NCBI GenBank assembly: GCA_003053925.1
Contig: QBKD01000001.1
Coordinates: 1,364,001 to 1,428,000 of the forward strand
DNA: 64,000 bases
Reading direction: 5' to 3'
Source: Microbacteriaceae bacterium MWH-Ta3
Lineage (GTDB): Bacteria > Actinomycetota > Actinomycetes > Actinomycetales > Microbacteriaceae
The notes beneath the pieces are model-generated. The model searched no databases and was not told the origin of the DNA. It saw nothing but the letters and a program-made list of their open reading frames with translations. Each line of letters begins with the position of its first letter. Position 1 is the stretch's first letter. Positions 26,022 through 34,480 of the stretch are shown here, piece after piece. Made by a program: the position numbers and the translations under genes.

Positions 26022-28922
26022 ATGTCGTCTGCACCGACGCTGTCGTCGCTCGCGCGTATCGGCTTTGCGAATCTCTCGGACTCGCGCGAAAGCCTGATGC
26101 GTGAGGGATTCGACGCCGAGATGTTCGCTGTTGCGGCGAGCCCCGATCGCGCGCTGCGATGGCTGGTGCGGCTGCGTGACTCAGCCCCAGAAGTTATGGC
26201 GCGTGTTCTGGCCGACGAAACGTGGCGGGAGCGCCTCGTTCGAGTCGTCGGTATCAGTGATGGAATCGGCGAATTCTTTGCCCGCCGGCCGCATGATGTC
26301 GAATGTTTGCGCGACGCAATTTTGGAACCTCCGTCTGCCGCGCACTACATTGATGACCTGGTTGGTATTGCGGCAGCTTCAGCGGACCCCGATCGAGATA
26401 TTCGTGCGGGCTATCGCCGCCATCTGGCACGTTTAATTGAGTGGGATACCTGTACGGATACACCGACGTCGCGTGTTGCGCCGGTGGCTGCCGCTCTGGC
26501 AGATCTTGCCGGTGCCGCTCTTGATGCAGCGGTGGTGGTGGCACGTTCGCGTGCGACCTATCCACCGAATGAGGTGGCGGCGACACGTCTGGCCATCATT
26601 GGCATGGGTAAAGCGGGCGCACGAGAACTGAACTACATCTCGGATGTCGATGTCATCTTTGTCGGTGCGGGGGACGAAGCCATTCTGGAGCCACACCGTG
26701 CGCTCGAAATCGCCACCCACCTTGCACAATCGGCCACACGTGTGCTGTCGGACAGCAGCTTTGAACCACCGCTGTGGGAAATCGACGCAAATTTGCGACC
26801 CGAAGGGCAAAAGGGCGCACTCGTGCGCACCGTCGAATCGCACGTGGCGTACTACGAGCGGTGGGCACAAAACTGGGAGTTCCAGGCGCTGCTCAAGGCA
26901 CGACCGCTCGCGGGTGATCGAGAATTGGGCGAGCAGTATCACACCGCGGTGTCGCCCTTCGTATGGAGCGGGTCCTCACGTGCGGGATTCGTCGAATCTG
27001 TTCAGCAGATGCGTGAGCGGGTCACGGCTCATATTCCCGCGGCCGAAGTCGATGTGCAGATAAAGTTGGGGCCTGGCGGGCTGCGCGACGTGGAATTCAC
27101 GGTTCAGCTCTTGCAAATGGTGCATGGCAAGGACGACGACAGTGTGCGCGTGCTCGACACCTTGTCGGCCATTGATCGTTTGGCGGCGGCGGGGTACATT
27201 GGCCGCACCGAGGCCTCGACGTTCTCGGAGTCCTATCGATATTTGCGCGTACTCGAACATAGGGTTCAGCTCGCGGCACTGCGTCGTACGCACCTGATGC
27301 CACGAGACCCCGAGGCGTTGCGTGTTCTGGCGCGGGCAAGTAAGCGCGGCGAATCGGGTGAATCCCTGATGGCCGAATGGAATGGCGTCAAATCCACCGT
27401 GCGATCGCTGCACGAAAGGTTGTTCTACCGGCCGCTGCTTGCGACCGTTGCGGCGCTGGGCGACGACACATTGGCTCTGACGACAGAACAGGCCGAGGCG
27501 CGCTTGGCGGCCAGTGGCTTCCGCGACCCAGCGGGCGCTCTGCGGCACATCGCGGCGTTGACCGCTGGTGTGGCGCGGCGCGCGACAATTCAACGCAACC
27601 TTCTGCCCGTGCTGTTGCATTGGATGACCGAGGGCACAGACCCCGACGCGGGACTTGCCGCGTTCCGGTCGATCAGCGACAGCCTGGGCGACACCCCGTG
27701 GTATTTGCGAATGTTGCGCGATAGCGCAGGTGCCGCTCAACGCCTGAGTCGTGTCGTGACGATGTCGCGGTTTGTCAGCTTACTGATGGAGCGCGTACCC
27801 GAGTCCGTTGCCTGGTTGGACGACGATAGCCTGCTTGTTCCCAAGAGCCCAGCAGTGGTGGATGACGAAATTCTTGCCATCATTGCTCGGCATGAGAACG
27901 CCACCGACGCAGCAAAGGCTTTGCGTGGCATTCGCCGTCGTGAACTTCTGCGTGTCGCGTTGGCATCGACCCTCGACCTGATCTCGATCGAAGAGCTGGG
28001 CGAGGCGCTTACCTCGATCACGATTGCCACTCTGCGTGGCGCACTTGCCCTCGCACGTCGGGATATCGCGGGAATCGAGTTCGCCGTCATTGGAATGGGG
28101 CGGTTCGGCGGATCGGAACTCGGTTTCTCGTCGGATACCGACGTGATGTGGGTCTTCCGCGACGTGGGGCTGGGCGACGACGCTCACCGAGCGGCCGAAC
28201 GCATTGTGCGCCTGATTGGTGAGTACACCGAAGACCTGCGTTTCCCCCTCGATATCGATGCCAACCTTCGTCCCGAGGGAAAGAACGGTCCGATTGTTCG
28301 GTCCCTGGATGCGTATGCGGCGTACTACGAACGCTGGAGTGACACCTGGGAGACGCAGGCGCTGGTGCGCAGCCGACCCGTCGCAGGAGACGAGTCGTTG
28401 CAGCACGACTTCGAGGCGATGGCGACCGGTCTGCGATATTCCCAGCCGCTCAGTGCTGCAGGATTACGAGAAATTCGTCGGATCAAGGCGCGTGTCGAGA
28501 CGGAACGTTTGCCTCACGGCGAGGACGCGAACCGCAACCTTAAGTTGGGACGCGGTTCTCTGAGCGATGTCGAGTGGCTCGTGCAGGTTATTCAACTGCA
28601 ACACGGAACCGATGTTCCCGAGTTGCGTACGACGTCGACCCTACGCGCGTTGCGCGCGGCCACCGAGGCGCATCTGATTTCGACCTCTGACGCACAGGCG
28701 CTCACGGACGCATGGATCTTGGCGTCGCGCGTACGATCGGCAATCACGCTCTGGTCCGCCAAGAGCACAGATACGATTTCCGCCAATCCCCGAGAGCTCG
28801 AGGGCATCGCACGAATGTTGGCGTACCCGCCGGGCCAAGGGCGACGGTTTGAAGATGACTACCTGCGAATCACGCGACGTGCGCGTCAGGTGTTCGAACG
28901 CCTGTTTTACCCGGTCGATTAA
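26022..28922 (+). CDS. glnE: Bifunctional glutamine synthetase adenylyltransferase/deadenylase
   Basis: A 966-residue two-headed enzyme that attaches AMP to, and removes it from, a tyrosine of glutamine synthetase in response to nitrogen status. Each half has a nucleotidyltransferase site: IGMGKAGARELNYISDVDVIF in the N-terminal half and IGMGRFGGSELGFSSDTDVMWVF in the C-terminal half, each followed by a DANLRPEG-type strand. The ATG at 26022, two bases after the glnA2 stop, is chosen over a longer frame that runs back into glnA2. Adjacent glnA carries the target tyrosine. Confidence 0.96.
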   Translation: MSSAPTLSSLARIGFANLSDSRESLMREGFDAEMFAVAASPDRALRWLVRLRDSAPEVMARVLADETWRERLVRVVGISDGIGEFFARRPHDVECLRDAILEPPSAAHYIDDLVGIAAASADPDRDIRAGYRRHLARLIEWDTCTDTPTSRVAPVAAALADLAGAALDAAVVVARSRATYPPNEVAATRLAIIGMGKAGARELNYISDVDVIFVGAGDEAILEPHRALEIATHLAQSATRVLSDSSFEPPLWEIDANLRPEGQKGALVRTVESHVAYYERWAQNWEFQALLKARPLAGDRELGEQYHTAVSPFVWSGSSRAGFVESVQQMRERVTAHIPAAEVDVQIKLGPGGLRDVEFTVQLLQMVHGKDDDSVRVLDTLSAIDRLAAAGYIGRTEASTFSESYRYLRVLEHRVQLAALRRTHLMPRDPEALRVLARASKRGESGESLMAEWNGVKSTVRSLHERLFYRPLLATVAALGDDTLALTTEQAEARLAASGFRDPAGALRHIAALTAGVARRATIQRNLLPVLLHWMTEGTDPDAGLAAFRSISDSLGDTPWYLRMLRDSAGAAQRLSRVVTMSRFVSLLMERVPESVAWLDDDSLLVPKSPAVVDDEILAIIARHENATDAAKALRGIRRRELLRVALASTLDLISIEELGEALTSITIATLRGALALARRDIAGIEFAVIGMGRFGGSELGFSSDTDVMWVFRDVGLGDDAHRAAERIVRLIGEYTEDLRFPLDIDANLRPEGKNGPIVRSLDAYAAYYERWSDTWETQALVRSRPVAGDESLQHDFEAMATGLRYSQPLSAAGLREIRRIKARVETERLPHGEDANRNLKLGRGSLSDVEWLVQVIQLQHGTDVPELRTTSTLRALRAATEAHLISTSDAQALTDAWILASRVRSAITLWSAKSTDTISANPRELEGIARMLAYPPGQGRRFEDDYLRITRRARQVFERLFYPVD

Positions 28923-28963
28923 CGCACGAACGGGGCCGCCAGATGGCGACCCCGTTCGTGCGT
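28922..28963. terminator. Strong bidirectional terminator hairpin between glnE and glnA
   Basis: CGCACGAACGGGG (28923-28935) and CCCCGTTCGTGCG (28950-28962) form a perfect 13-bp stem, extended by A-T at 28922/28963 and with an inner CGCC/GGCG helix. It separates the convergent glnE and glnA genes. There is no long T tract on either side. Confidence 0.75.
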
Positions 28964-28973
28964 ACGAGACTCC

Positions 28974-30407
28974 TTAGCAGGAGAAGGTGGTCTCGTATTC
29001 GAAGGGGTGAGGGCGCTGGGCCGACGGCAGAACCTCGGTACGACGCTTCAGCGATACCCACTCGTCGATCAGGTCCTTGGTGAACACGTTGCCCTGCAGC
29101 AGGAACTCGTGGTCGTTCTCGAGGGCAATGAGTGCCTCGTCCAACGATCCGGGAACCTGGGGGATGAGCTTCGCTTCCTCGGGAGGAAGTTCGTAGAGGT
29201 CCTTGTCGACGGGTACGTGGGGCTCAATCTTGTTGAGGATTCCGTCCAGACCAGCCATCATCTGTACCGCGAACGCGAGGTAGGGGTTTGACGAGGCGTC
29301 GGGAGCGCGGAACTCAATGCGCTTTGCCTTGGGGTTCGTGCCCGTGATGGGGATACGGATTGCTGCCGAGCGGTTTCCGGCCGAGTAGACCAGGTTGACG
29401 GGAGCCTCGAAGCCCTTGACCAAACGACGGTACGAGTTCATGGTGGGGTTAGTGAACGCGAGGATCGCGCCGGCGTGCTTCAACACACCACCGATGTACC
29501 AGCGGGCCAGGTCCGATAGGCCGGCATAACCGGTCTCGTCGTAGAAGAGGGGCTTGCCATTCGACCACAGCGACTGGTGGGTGTGCATGCCCGAGCCGTT
29601 GTCGCCGAAGAGGGGCTTGGGCATGAAGGTCGCGACCTTGCCGTGAGCATCCGCTTCGTTCTTGACGATGTACTTGAACTTCAGGATGTCATCAGCCGAG
29701 CGCACCATGGTGTCGAACTTGTAGTTGATCTCACACTGACCGGCGGTTCCCACCTCGTGGTGGCTGCGCTCGACCTCGAGGCCTACCGCAGCAAGCTGCA
29801 GGCAAATCTGGTCGCGCAGGTCGGCCAACTTGTCAACGGGGCTGACGGGGAAGTAGCCACCCTTGTAGGGGGTCTTGTTTCCGAGGTTGGGAGCGCCGTC
29901 CATTTCGGTCTTGCGGCCGGTGTTCCAGGCTGCCTCATCCGAATCAACTTCGTAGAACGACTTGCCCGCGGTGATGTCGTAGCGAACCGAGTCGAAAATG
30001 AAGAACTCGGCCTCGGGTGCAAAGAACGCGGTGTCCGCAATGCCCGTCGACGCGAGGTACTTCTCGGCCTTCTTGGCAACCTGACGGGGGTCGCGGTGGT
30101 AAATCTCGCCGTTGCGGGGATTGTAGATGTCGAAGACCATGATGAGGGTCTTTTCGACGCGGTAGGGGTCAACGTACGCGGTGGTGACGTCGGGGATGAG
30201 CTGCAGGTCGCTTTCGGCGATGCCCTGGAAACCGGTGATCGACGAGCCGTCGAAGAGCTGGCCGACGTTGAAGAAATCGAGGTCGACGGTCGATGCGGGA
30301 ATGTTGAAGTGCTGCTGCACACCGGGAAGGTCGGTGAAGCGGATGTCGAGGAACTTGACGTCCTCGTCCTTGATGTATGCAAGGACCTCTTCAGGGGTCT
30401 TAAACAT
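28974..30407 (-). CDS. glnA: Glutamine synthetase, type I, adenylylation-regulated
   Basis: A 477-residue dodecameric glutamine synthetase, the main ammonia-assimilating enzyme. It has [27 protein letters not shown], the ATP-binding [16 protein letters not shown] and NRSAAIRIP, and the adenylylation tyrosine in DLYELPPEE. It is the expected substrate of GlnE encoded next to it. Upstream lies a near-complete two-box GlnR operator (30469-30506), so transcription should rise under nitrogen limitation if a GlnR regulator exists in this genome. Confidence 0.97.
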   Translation of the reverse strand: MFKTPEEVLAYIKDEDVKFLDIRFTDLPGVQQHFNIPASTVDLDFFNVGQLFDGSSITGFQGIAESDLQLIPDVTTAYVDPYRVEKTLIMVFDIYNPRNGEIYHRDPRQVAKKAEKYLASTGIADTAFFAPEAEFFIFDSVRYDITAGKSFYEVDSDEAAWNTGRKTEMDGAPNLGNKTPYKGGYFPVSPVDKLADLRDQICLQLAAVGLEVERSHHEVGTAGQCEINYKFDTMVRSADDILKFKYIVKNEADAHGKVATFMPKPLFGDNGSGMHTHQSLWSNGKPLFYDETGYAGLSDLARWYIGGVLKHAGAILAFTNPTMNSYRRLVKGFEAPVNLVYSAGNRSAAIRIPITGTNPKAKRIEFRAPDASSNPYLAFAVQMMAGLDGILNKIEPHVPVDKDLYELPPEEAKLIPQVPGSLDEALIALENDHEFLLQGNVFTKDLIDEWVSLKRRTEVLPSAQRPHPFEYETTFSC

Positions 30408-30468
30408 GCGTATCTCCTGCTGTTGTGGGTGGATTTGCTACTGCAATGCTTCCAGAGTACCCACGAAG

Positions 30469-30506
30469 GTAAACCACGAGTCACCGTAATGTTTCAGGCA
30501 TGTTAC
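30469..30506 (-). promoter_or_regulatory. Two-box GlnR operator upstream of glnA
   Basis: The minus strand reads GTAAC-N6-GAAAC-N6-GTGAC-N6-TTTAC over 38 bases. This is the a1-b1-a2-b2 geometry of the actinobacterial GlnR site (gTnAC-N6-GaAAc twice). The first three half-sites match; the fourth is degenerate. It lies 62-99 bases upstream of the glnA ATG and overlaps the probable -35 zone of the divergent RDD gene. Confidence 0.7.
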
Positions 30507-30512
30507 AAACGG

Positions 30513-30518
30513 TAGGCT
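30513..30518 (+). promoter_or_regulatory. -10 element for a leaderless RDD-protein transcript
   Basis: TAGGCT, six bases, ATG (30525). The -10 position places transcription start at the start codon, and no ribosome binding site is present. Confidence 0.5.
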
Positions 30519-30524
30519 CCAAGT

Positions 30525-30917
30525 ATGAATGAGTGGCCAGGTCAGGATTTAGGGTGTCCGCGTGAGGGTTCCGGCTCGCTTGCACCGCTGTCGAAGCGGG
30601 CGTACGCCCTGATTATTGACTGGGTGGCTGCAACGCTCATCGTCAAGGCCGTGGGTGGCCTCGAGCTGGGAGCTGAATCGTTGGCGATTCTCGGCGTTTT
30701 CGTGGTCGAGATGTCGATTCTGGGTATGACACTGGGTGGCAGTTTCGGCCACCTGGTGTTGGGGCTTCGGGTACGAGGGCTGGCCGGACCCGTGGTGTGG
30801 TGGAAGCACATTGTGCGATCGGTCTTGATCGCCCTCGTGATTCCCGCGATTTTTATGGATGACAACAATCGAGGGCTGCACGATCGCGTGATCGTGACAG
30901 CCCTCGTTCGTCAATAG
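30525..30917 (+). CDS. RDD-family membrane protein
   Basis: A 130-residue membrane protein with the RDD pattern: R in SKRAYALIIDWVAATLI with the family aspartate, three membrane segments (about 27-45, 50-70 and 85-110), and NNRGLHDRVI near the end, where D and R belong to the family motif. The function of most RDD proteins is unknown; a gene next to glnA is common in Actinobacteria. It converges with the DUF4191 gene six bases downstream. Confidence 0.85.
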   Translation: MNEWPGQDLGCPREGSGSLAPLSKRAYALIIDWVAATLIVKAVGGLELGAESLAILGVFVVEMSILGMTLGGSFGHLVLGLRVRGLAGPVVWWKHIVRSVLIALVIPAIFMDDNNRGLHDRVIVTALVRQ

Positions 30918-30923
30918 TGCATT

Positions 30924-31616
30924 TTAGCGAGGCTTTGGTGCTCGCATCTTCGTGGGGTCGATGCCCTTCGGAACCGAGGCCATCGGGCCCTTGGTCAGCG
31001 ACGCAAGACGATTGGCAATTGCACTCTGTTCTGCACGGTTCACCGAACGCTTGAGCTTGTACATTGCCTTGGTCATGTCGTGGATGCGCAGTCCATCCGC
31101 ACCAACGTGCAGCAGGTGCACGGGCACGTTGGGAACAATGCGCTGAGCTTCCTTGCGCGCCTCTTCGGCGAGTGTCGAGACTCGTCCTTGCTGTCCCTCG
31201 CTGATGATAACGACACCGGGACGACCAATGGCGCGGTACACGGCGTCCTGGTTCTTGTTGATGCGAATCGGCATCTCACTGGCGACCCATGAACGACGAA
31301 TCGAATTTTTCAGAATCGCGCCAACGGCACCGGGCTGCCCGTTCAGCTGGTTGTAGACCATCTTTTGAGCCAGTCGACCCAGCACGATCAGGACGGCGAG
31401 GACACCCGACACGAGACCGAGCGTCACCCACAGAACCGAGCTGATCGGATCGGCCAACAGGACGGCGACAACGATGCCGGCTCCCAGCGGTGCGATGAAC
31501 GACAGAATCAACAGCGGAATCGCTGTGGAATCCGACCGACGGACCAAGGTGAAAACGTCGAGCAGCTGGCGGAAGGTGCCGTTTCCCTTGCTCTTGGGCT
31601 TGCGTTCGCGTGCCAT
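30924..31616 (-). CDS. DUF4191 family membrane protein
   Basis: A 230-residue protein with a basic N-terminus (MARERKPKSKGNG), two membrane segments around residues 32-55 and 60-85, and a soluble C-terminal domain containing GRPGVVIISEG and IVPNVPVHLLHVG. This is the actinobacterial DUF4191 family, usually encoded after the E2 and E3 dehydrogenase genes, as here (9 bases after sucB). Function unknown. Confidence 0.87.
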   Translation of the reverse strand: MARERKPKSKGNGTFRQLLDVFTLVRRSDSTAIPLLILSFIAPLGAGIVVAVLLADPISSVLWVTLGLVSGVLAVLIVLGRLAQKMVYNQLNGQPGAVGAILKNSIRRSWVASEMPIRINKNQDAVYRAIGRPGVVIISEGQQGRVSTLAEEARKEAQRIVPNVPVHLLHVGADGLRIHDMTKAMYKLKRSVNRAEQSAIANRLASLTKGPMASVPKGIDPTKMRAPKPR

Positions 31617-31625
31617 ATTCAGTCC

Positions 31626-32999
31626 TTAGTAACCGAGGTCCTGTGCCGTGAACACGCCTTCTTCAAGACGCGCCTTGACGGTGCTCAGGAAGCGGGCGGC
31701 GTCGGCGCCATCAATGATGCGGTGGTCATAGGACAGGGCCAGATACACCATCGAACGGATGGCGATCGATTCCTGACCGTCCTCTGTGGCAACAACGACC
31801 GGACGCTTGACGACGGCACCGAGACCCAGAATTGCGGACTGGGGGAGGAACACCACGGGGGTGTCGAACAGTGCGCCACGCGAACCCGTGTTCGTCAGGG
31901 TGAAGGTTCCGCCTGCAAGCTCGTCGGGGCTCAGCTTGTTGTCGCGCGTGCGTGCGGCAAGGTCGGCGATTTCGGCTGCAAACTGTGCGACAGACTTACC
32001 GCCCGCGTTCTTCACCACAGGAGTCAGTAGTCCACGTTCGGTGTCCACCGCAATCGAAATGTTTTCCGTCGCGGGGTAGACGATTTCGTCGCCTTCGACG
32101 GTGCAGTTGATGATCGGGAACGCCTGCAGCGCTTCAACTGTCGCCTTTGCGAAGAAGGGCAGGAAGGTCAGCTTGTTGCCCGTCTTGGTCTGGAAGTCCG
32201 CCTTGATTACGTCACGCAGACGCGCAACTGCGGTGACGTCGACCTCGACAACGGTCGTCAACTGGGCGGTCGACACCATCGATGCCACGGCGCGCTCGGC
32301 CACAACCTTGCGCAAACGGGTCATGGGCACTCGCGTTCCACGAAGTGCCGAAACGGGCAGAATCGTGGACGCAGCAATCGCAGCCGACGGTGTTGCCGTC
32401 GAAGCGCCACCCGCATGCGCTGCAGCCTGGACATCTTCACGACGAATGCGTCCGCCCACGCCAGTTCCCACAACAGTTGCGAGGTTCACACCGAGGTCGT
32501 TCGCGAACTTGCGGACGATCGGAGTTACGTACGGGGCGCCCGCGCGCGACACAACGGGCGCGGCAGCAGGTGCAGACATGCTGGGTGCCGAGACGACGGG
32601 GGCTGATGCGACAGGTGCCGAAACAACAGGCGCAGCGACAACGGGTGCAGCGACGACAGGCTCAGCGACGACAGGCGTTGCTGCGACGGGCTCGGCCGTC
32701 ACAACGGGTGCAGCAGCGGGTTCGGCAGCGACGGGCGCAGCGGCAGGTGCCGCGGCTCCACTACCGTCACCAATACGCACCAACGGCGATCCCACGGGAA
32801 CAACGTCGTCTTCCTGTGCAAAAATCTCTTCAATTACGCCAGCGATGGGCGACGGGATTTCGGTGTCTACCTTGTCGGTCGAGACCTCGACGATGGGCTC
32901 ATCGACGGCAACGGTGTCGCCAACGTTCTTCAACCAACGGGTGATGGTACCTTCGGTCACACTCTCGCCGAGTGCGGGGAGATTGACGATTTCGGCCAT
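31626..32999 (-). CDS. sucB: Dihydrolipoamide acyltransferase (E2)
   Basis: A 457-residue E2 of a 2-oxoacid dehydrogenase complex. One lipoyl domain (residues 2-75, lipoyl K43 in VSTDKVDTEI) is followed by a linker of about 80 residues made almost entirely of Ala, Pro and Val, an E3-binding domain (VRKFANDLGVNLATVVGTG) and the acyltransferase core with SYDHRIIDGAD. Many actinobacterial E2 proteins have two or three lipoyl domains; this has one. With no separate E2 in the window it may serve both AceE and the 2-oxoglutarate complex. The ATG at 32999 is chosen because the lipoyl domain starts there; the frame runs on into lpd. Confidence 0.93.
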   Translation of the reverse strand: MAEIVNLPALGESVTEGTITRWLKNVGDTVAVDEPIVEVSTDKVDTEIPSPIAGVIEEIFAQEDDVVPVGSPLVRIGDGSGAAAPAAAPVAAEPAAAPVVTAEPVAATPVVAEPVVAAPVVAAPVVSAPVASAPVVSAPSMSAPAAAPVVSRAGAPYVTPIVRKFANDLGVNLATVVGTGVGGRIRREDVQAAAHAGGASTATPSAAIAASTILPVSALRGTRVPMTRLRKVVAERAVASMVSTAQLTTVVEVDVTAVARLRDVIKADFQTKTGNKLTFLPFFAKATVEALQAFPIINCTVEGDEIVYPATENISIAVDTERGLLTPVVKNAGGKSVAQFAAEIADLAARTRDNKLSPDELAGGTFTLTNTGSRGALFDTPVVFLPQSAILGLGAVVKRPVVVATEDGQESIAIRSMVYLALSYDHRIIDGADAARFLSTVKARLEEGVFTAQDLGY

Positions 33000-33028
33000 G
33001 ATGTTCTTTCTTGTCGAGCGTGGTGGAT

Positions 33029-34408
33029 TTACAGAGCGTGAAGGGGCTTGCCCGCCAGTGCGAGGAAGGCTTCGCCGAGTGCCTCGTTCTGGGTGGGGTG
33101 TGCGTGGAGGTGAGGCGCGATGTCCTCGGGGTGCGCCTCCCAATTGACAATCATCTGAGCTTCGCCAATGAGCTCACCAACGCGGGCGCCAATCATGTGA
33201 ACACCGACGACCGGTCCGTTCGTGACGCGCACGACCTTAATCGATCCTGCGGTTTCCAAAATGTGGCTCTTACCGTTGCCCGCAAGGTTGTAATCGTAAG
33301 TTTCGACGTTGGCATCGCCGTGCACGGCCTTGGCCTTTGCTTCCGAAAGTCCGACCGAGGCAACTTCGGGGTCGGAATAGGTGACCTTCGGGATGTTCAT
33401 GTCGCTGACGACCATGGGGGACAGGCCCGCGATCTCTTCGGCGACGAAAATACCGTGCTGGTAACCGCGGTGAGCAAGCTGCAAGCCGGGAACAATGTCA
33501 CCCACGGCGTACACACCGGGGACGTTCGTAGCCAGGCGCTCGTTGGTCAAGACAAAGCCACGGTCCATCGTGATTCCAACGTTCTCAAAGCCATTGTTTG
33601 CTGTCGCGGGGCCACGTCCGACGGCAACGAGCAGCACGTCGCCTTCGATAACCTCGCCGTTTTCCAGCGTTACAGTTACACCCACGTCGGACTGCGTCAC
33701 GCTCTGGAAACGCACTCCGAGCTTGAACTCGATGCCACGCTTACGGAAGGCACGCTCAAACTGCTTGGACACGGATTCGTCCTCATTGGGGACGAGGTGG
33801 GGAAGACCCTCGATGATCGTCACTTCAGAACCCCACGAACGCCAGACGCTTGAGAACTCAACGCCGATCACGCCACCGCCCAGCACGATGGCCTTGCGGG
33901 GCACATATTCCAGAGTCAGTGCCTGCTCCGAGGTGATAATTCGGCCGCCAATTTCGAGGCCGGGAAGAGTGCGAGAGTATGACCCGGTCGCCAAGACGAC
34001 ATTCTTTCCGCGAACGACGGTGTCGCCCACCTGAACGGTTGTGGGCGAGGTCAGCACTCCGTGGCCATCGACCATCTGGACACCGCGCGCCTTAAGAAGT
34101 CCCTGGAGACCCTTGAATTTGGACGAAATGATGCCTTCGCGATATGCCGCAACGCCTGCCAGATCGATGCCCGAAAATTGTGCGTTCACGCCGAACTTCG
34201 CTGCGTCACGAGTGTTGTCCGCGACCTCGGCGGAGTGCAGGAGCGCCTTGGTTGGGATGCAACCAACGTGCAAACACGTGCCGCCGACCTTGTCCTTCTC
34301 AATCAGAGCAACGGTCATTCCCAATTGCGTGGCACGCAACGCAGCGGAATAACCGCCACTTCCGCCACCGAGAACTACAAGGTCAACAACGATTTCGGAC
34401 ACCGACAC
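33029..34408 (-). CDS. lpdA: Dihydrolipoamide dehydrogenase (E3)
   Basis: A 459-residue FAD disulfide oxidoreductase that reoxidises the lipoyl group of E2 using NAD+. It has the FAD-binding GGGSGGYSAA, the redox pair C45/C50 in GGTCLHVGCIPTK, the NAD-binding GGGVIGVEF and the C-terminal His-Glu pair in HAHPTQNEALGEA. It lies 29 bases upstream of sucB on the same strand, and a GAAGGAG ribosome binding site precedes the ATG. Confidence 0.96.
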   Translation of the reverse strand: MSVSEIVVDLVVLGGGSGGYSAALRATQLGMTVALIEKDKVGGTCLHVGCIPTKALLHSAEVADNTRDAAKFGVNAQFSGIDLAGVAAYREGIISSKFKGLQGLLKARGVQMVDGHGVLTSPTTVQVGDTVVRGKNVVLATGSYSRTLPGLEIGGRIITSEQALTLEYVPRKAIVLGGGVIGVEFSSVWRSWGSEVTIIEGLPHLVPNEDESVSKQFERAFRKRGIEFKLGVRFQSVTQSDVGVTVTLENGEVIEGDVLLVAVGRGPATANNGFENVGITMDRGFVLTNERLATNVPGVYAVGDIVPGLQLAHRGYQHGIFVAEEIAGLSPMVVSDMNIPKVTYSDPEVASVGLSEAKAKAVHGDANVETYDYNLAGNGKSHILETAGSIKVVRVTNGPVVGVHMIGARVGELIGEAQMIVNWEAHPEDIAPHLHAHPTQNEALGEAFLALAGKPLHAL

Positions 34409-34480
34409 TCCTTCGTAAGTAGTGGTAAATGAGAACGCGCCACGTGTAATGGCACGGCCGTCAGTGGACCGTGTACGAGC

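Noticed and set aside
29577-30515. A 312-codon open frame opposite glnA and its promoter
   Set aside because: It is antisense to glnA and covers the GlnR operator; a shadow frame.
32101-33147. A 348-codon Thr/Ala-rich frame opposite the E2 gene
   Set aside because: Its repetitive composition is the complement of the Ala-Pro-Val linker, not an independent gene.
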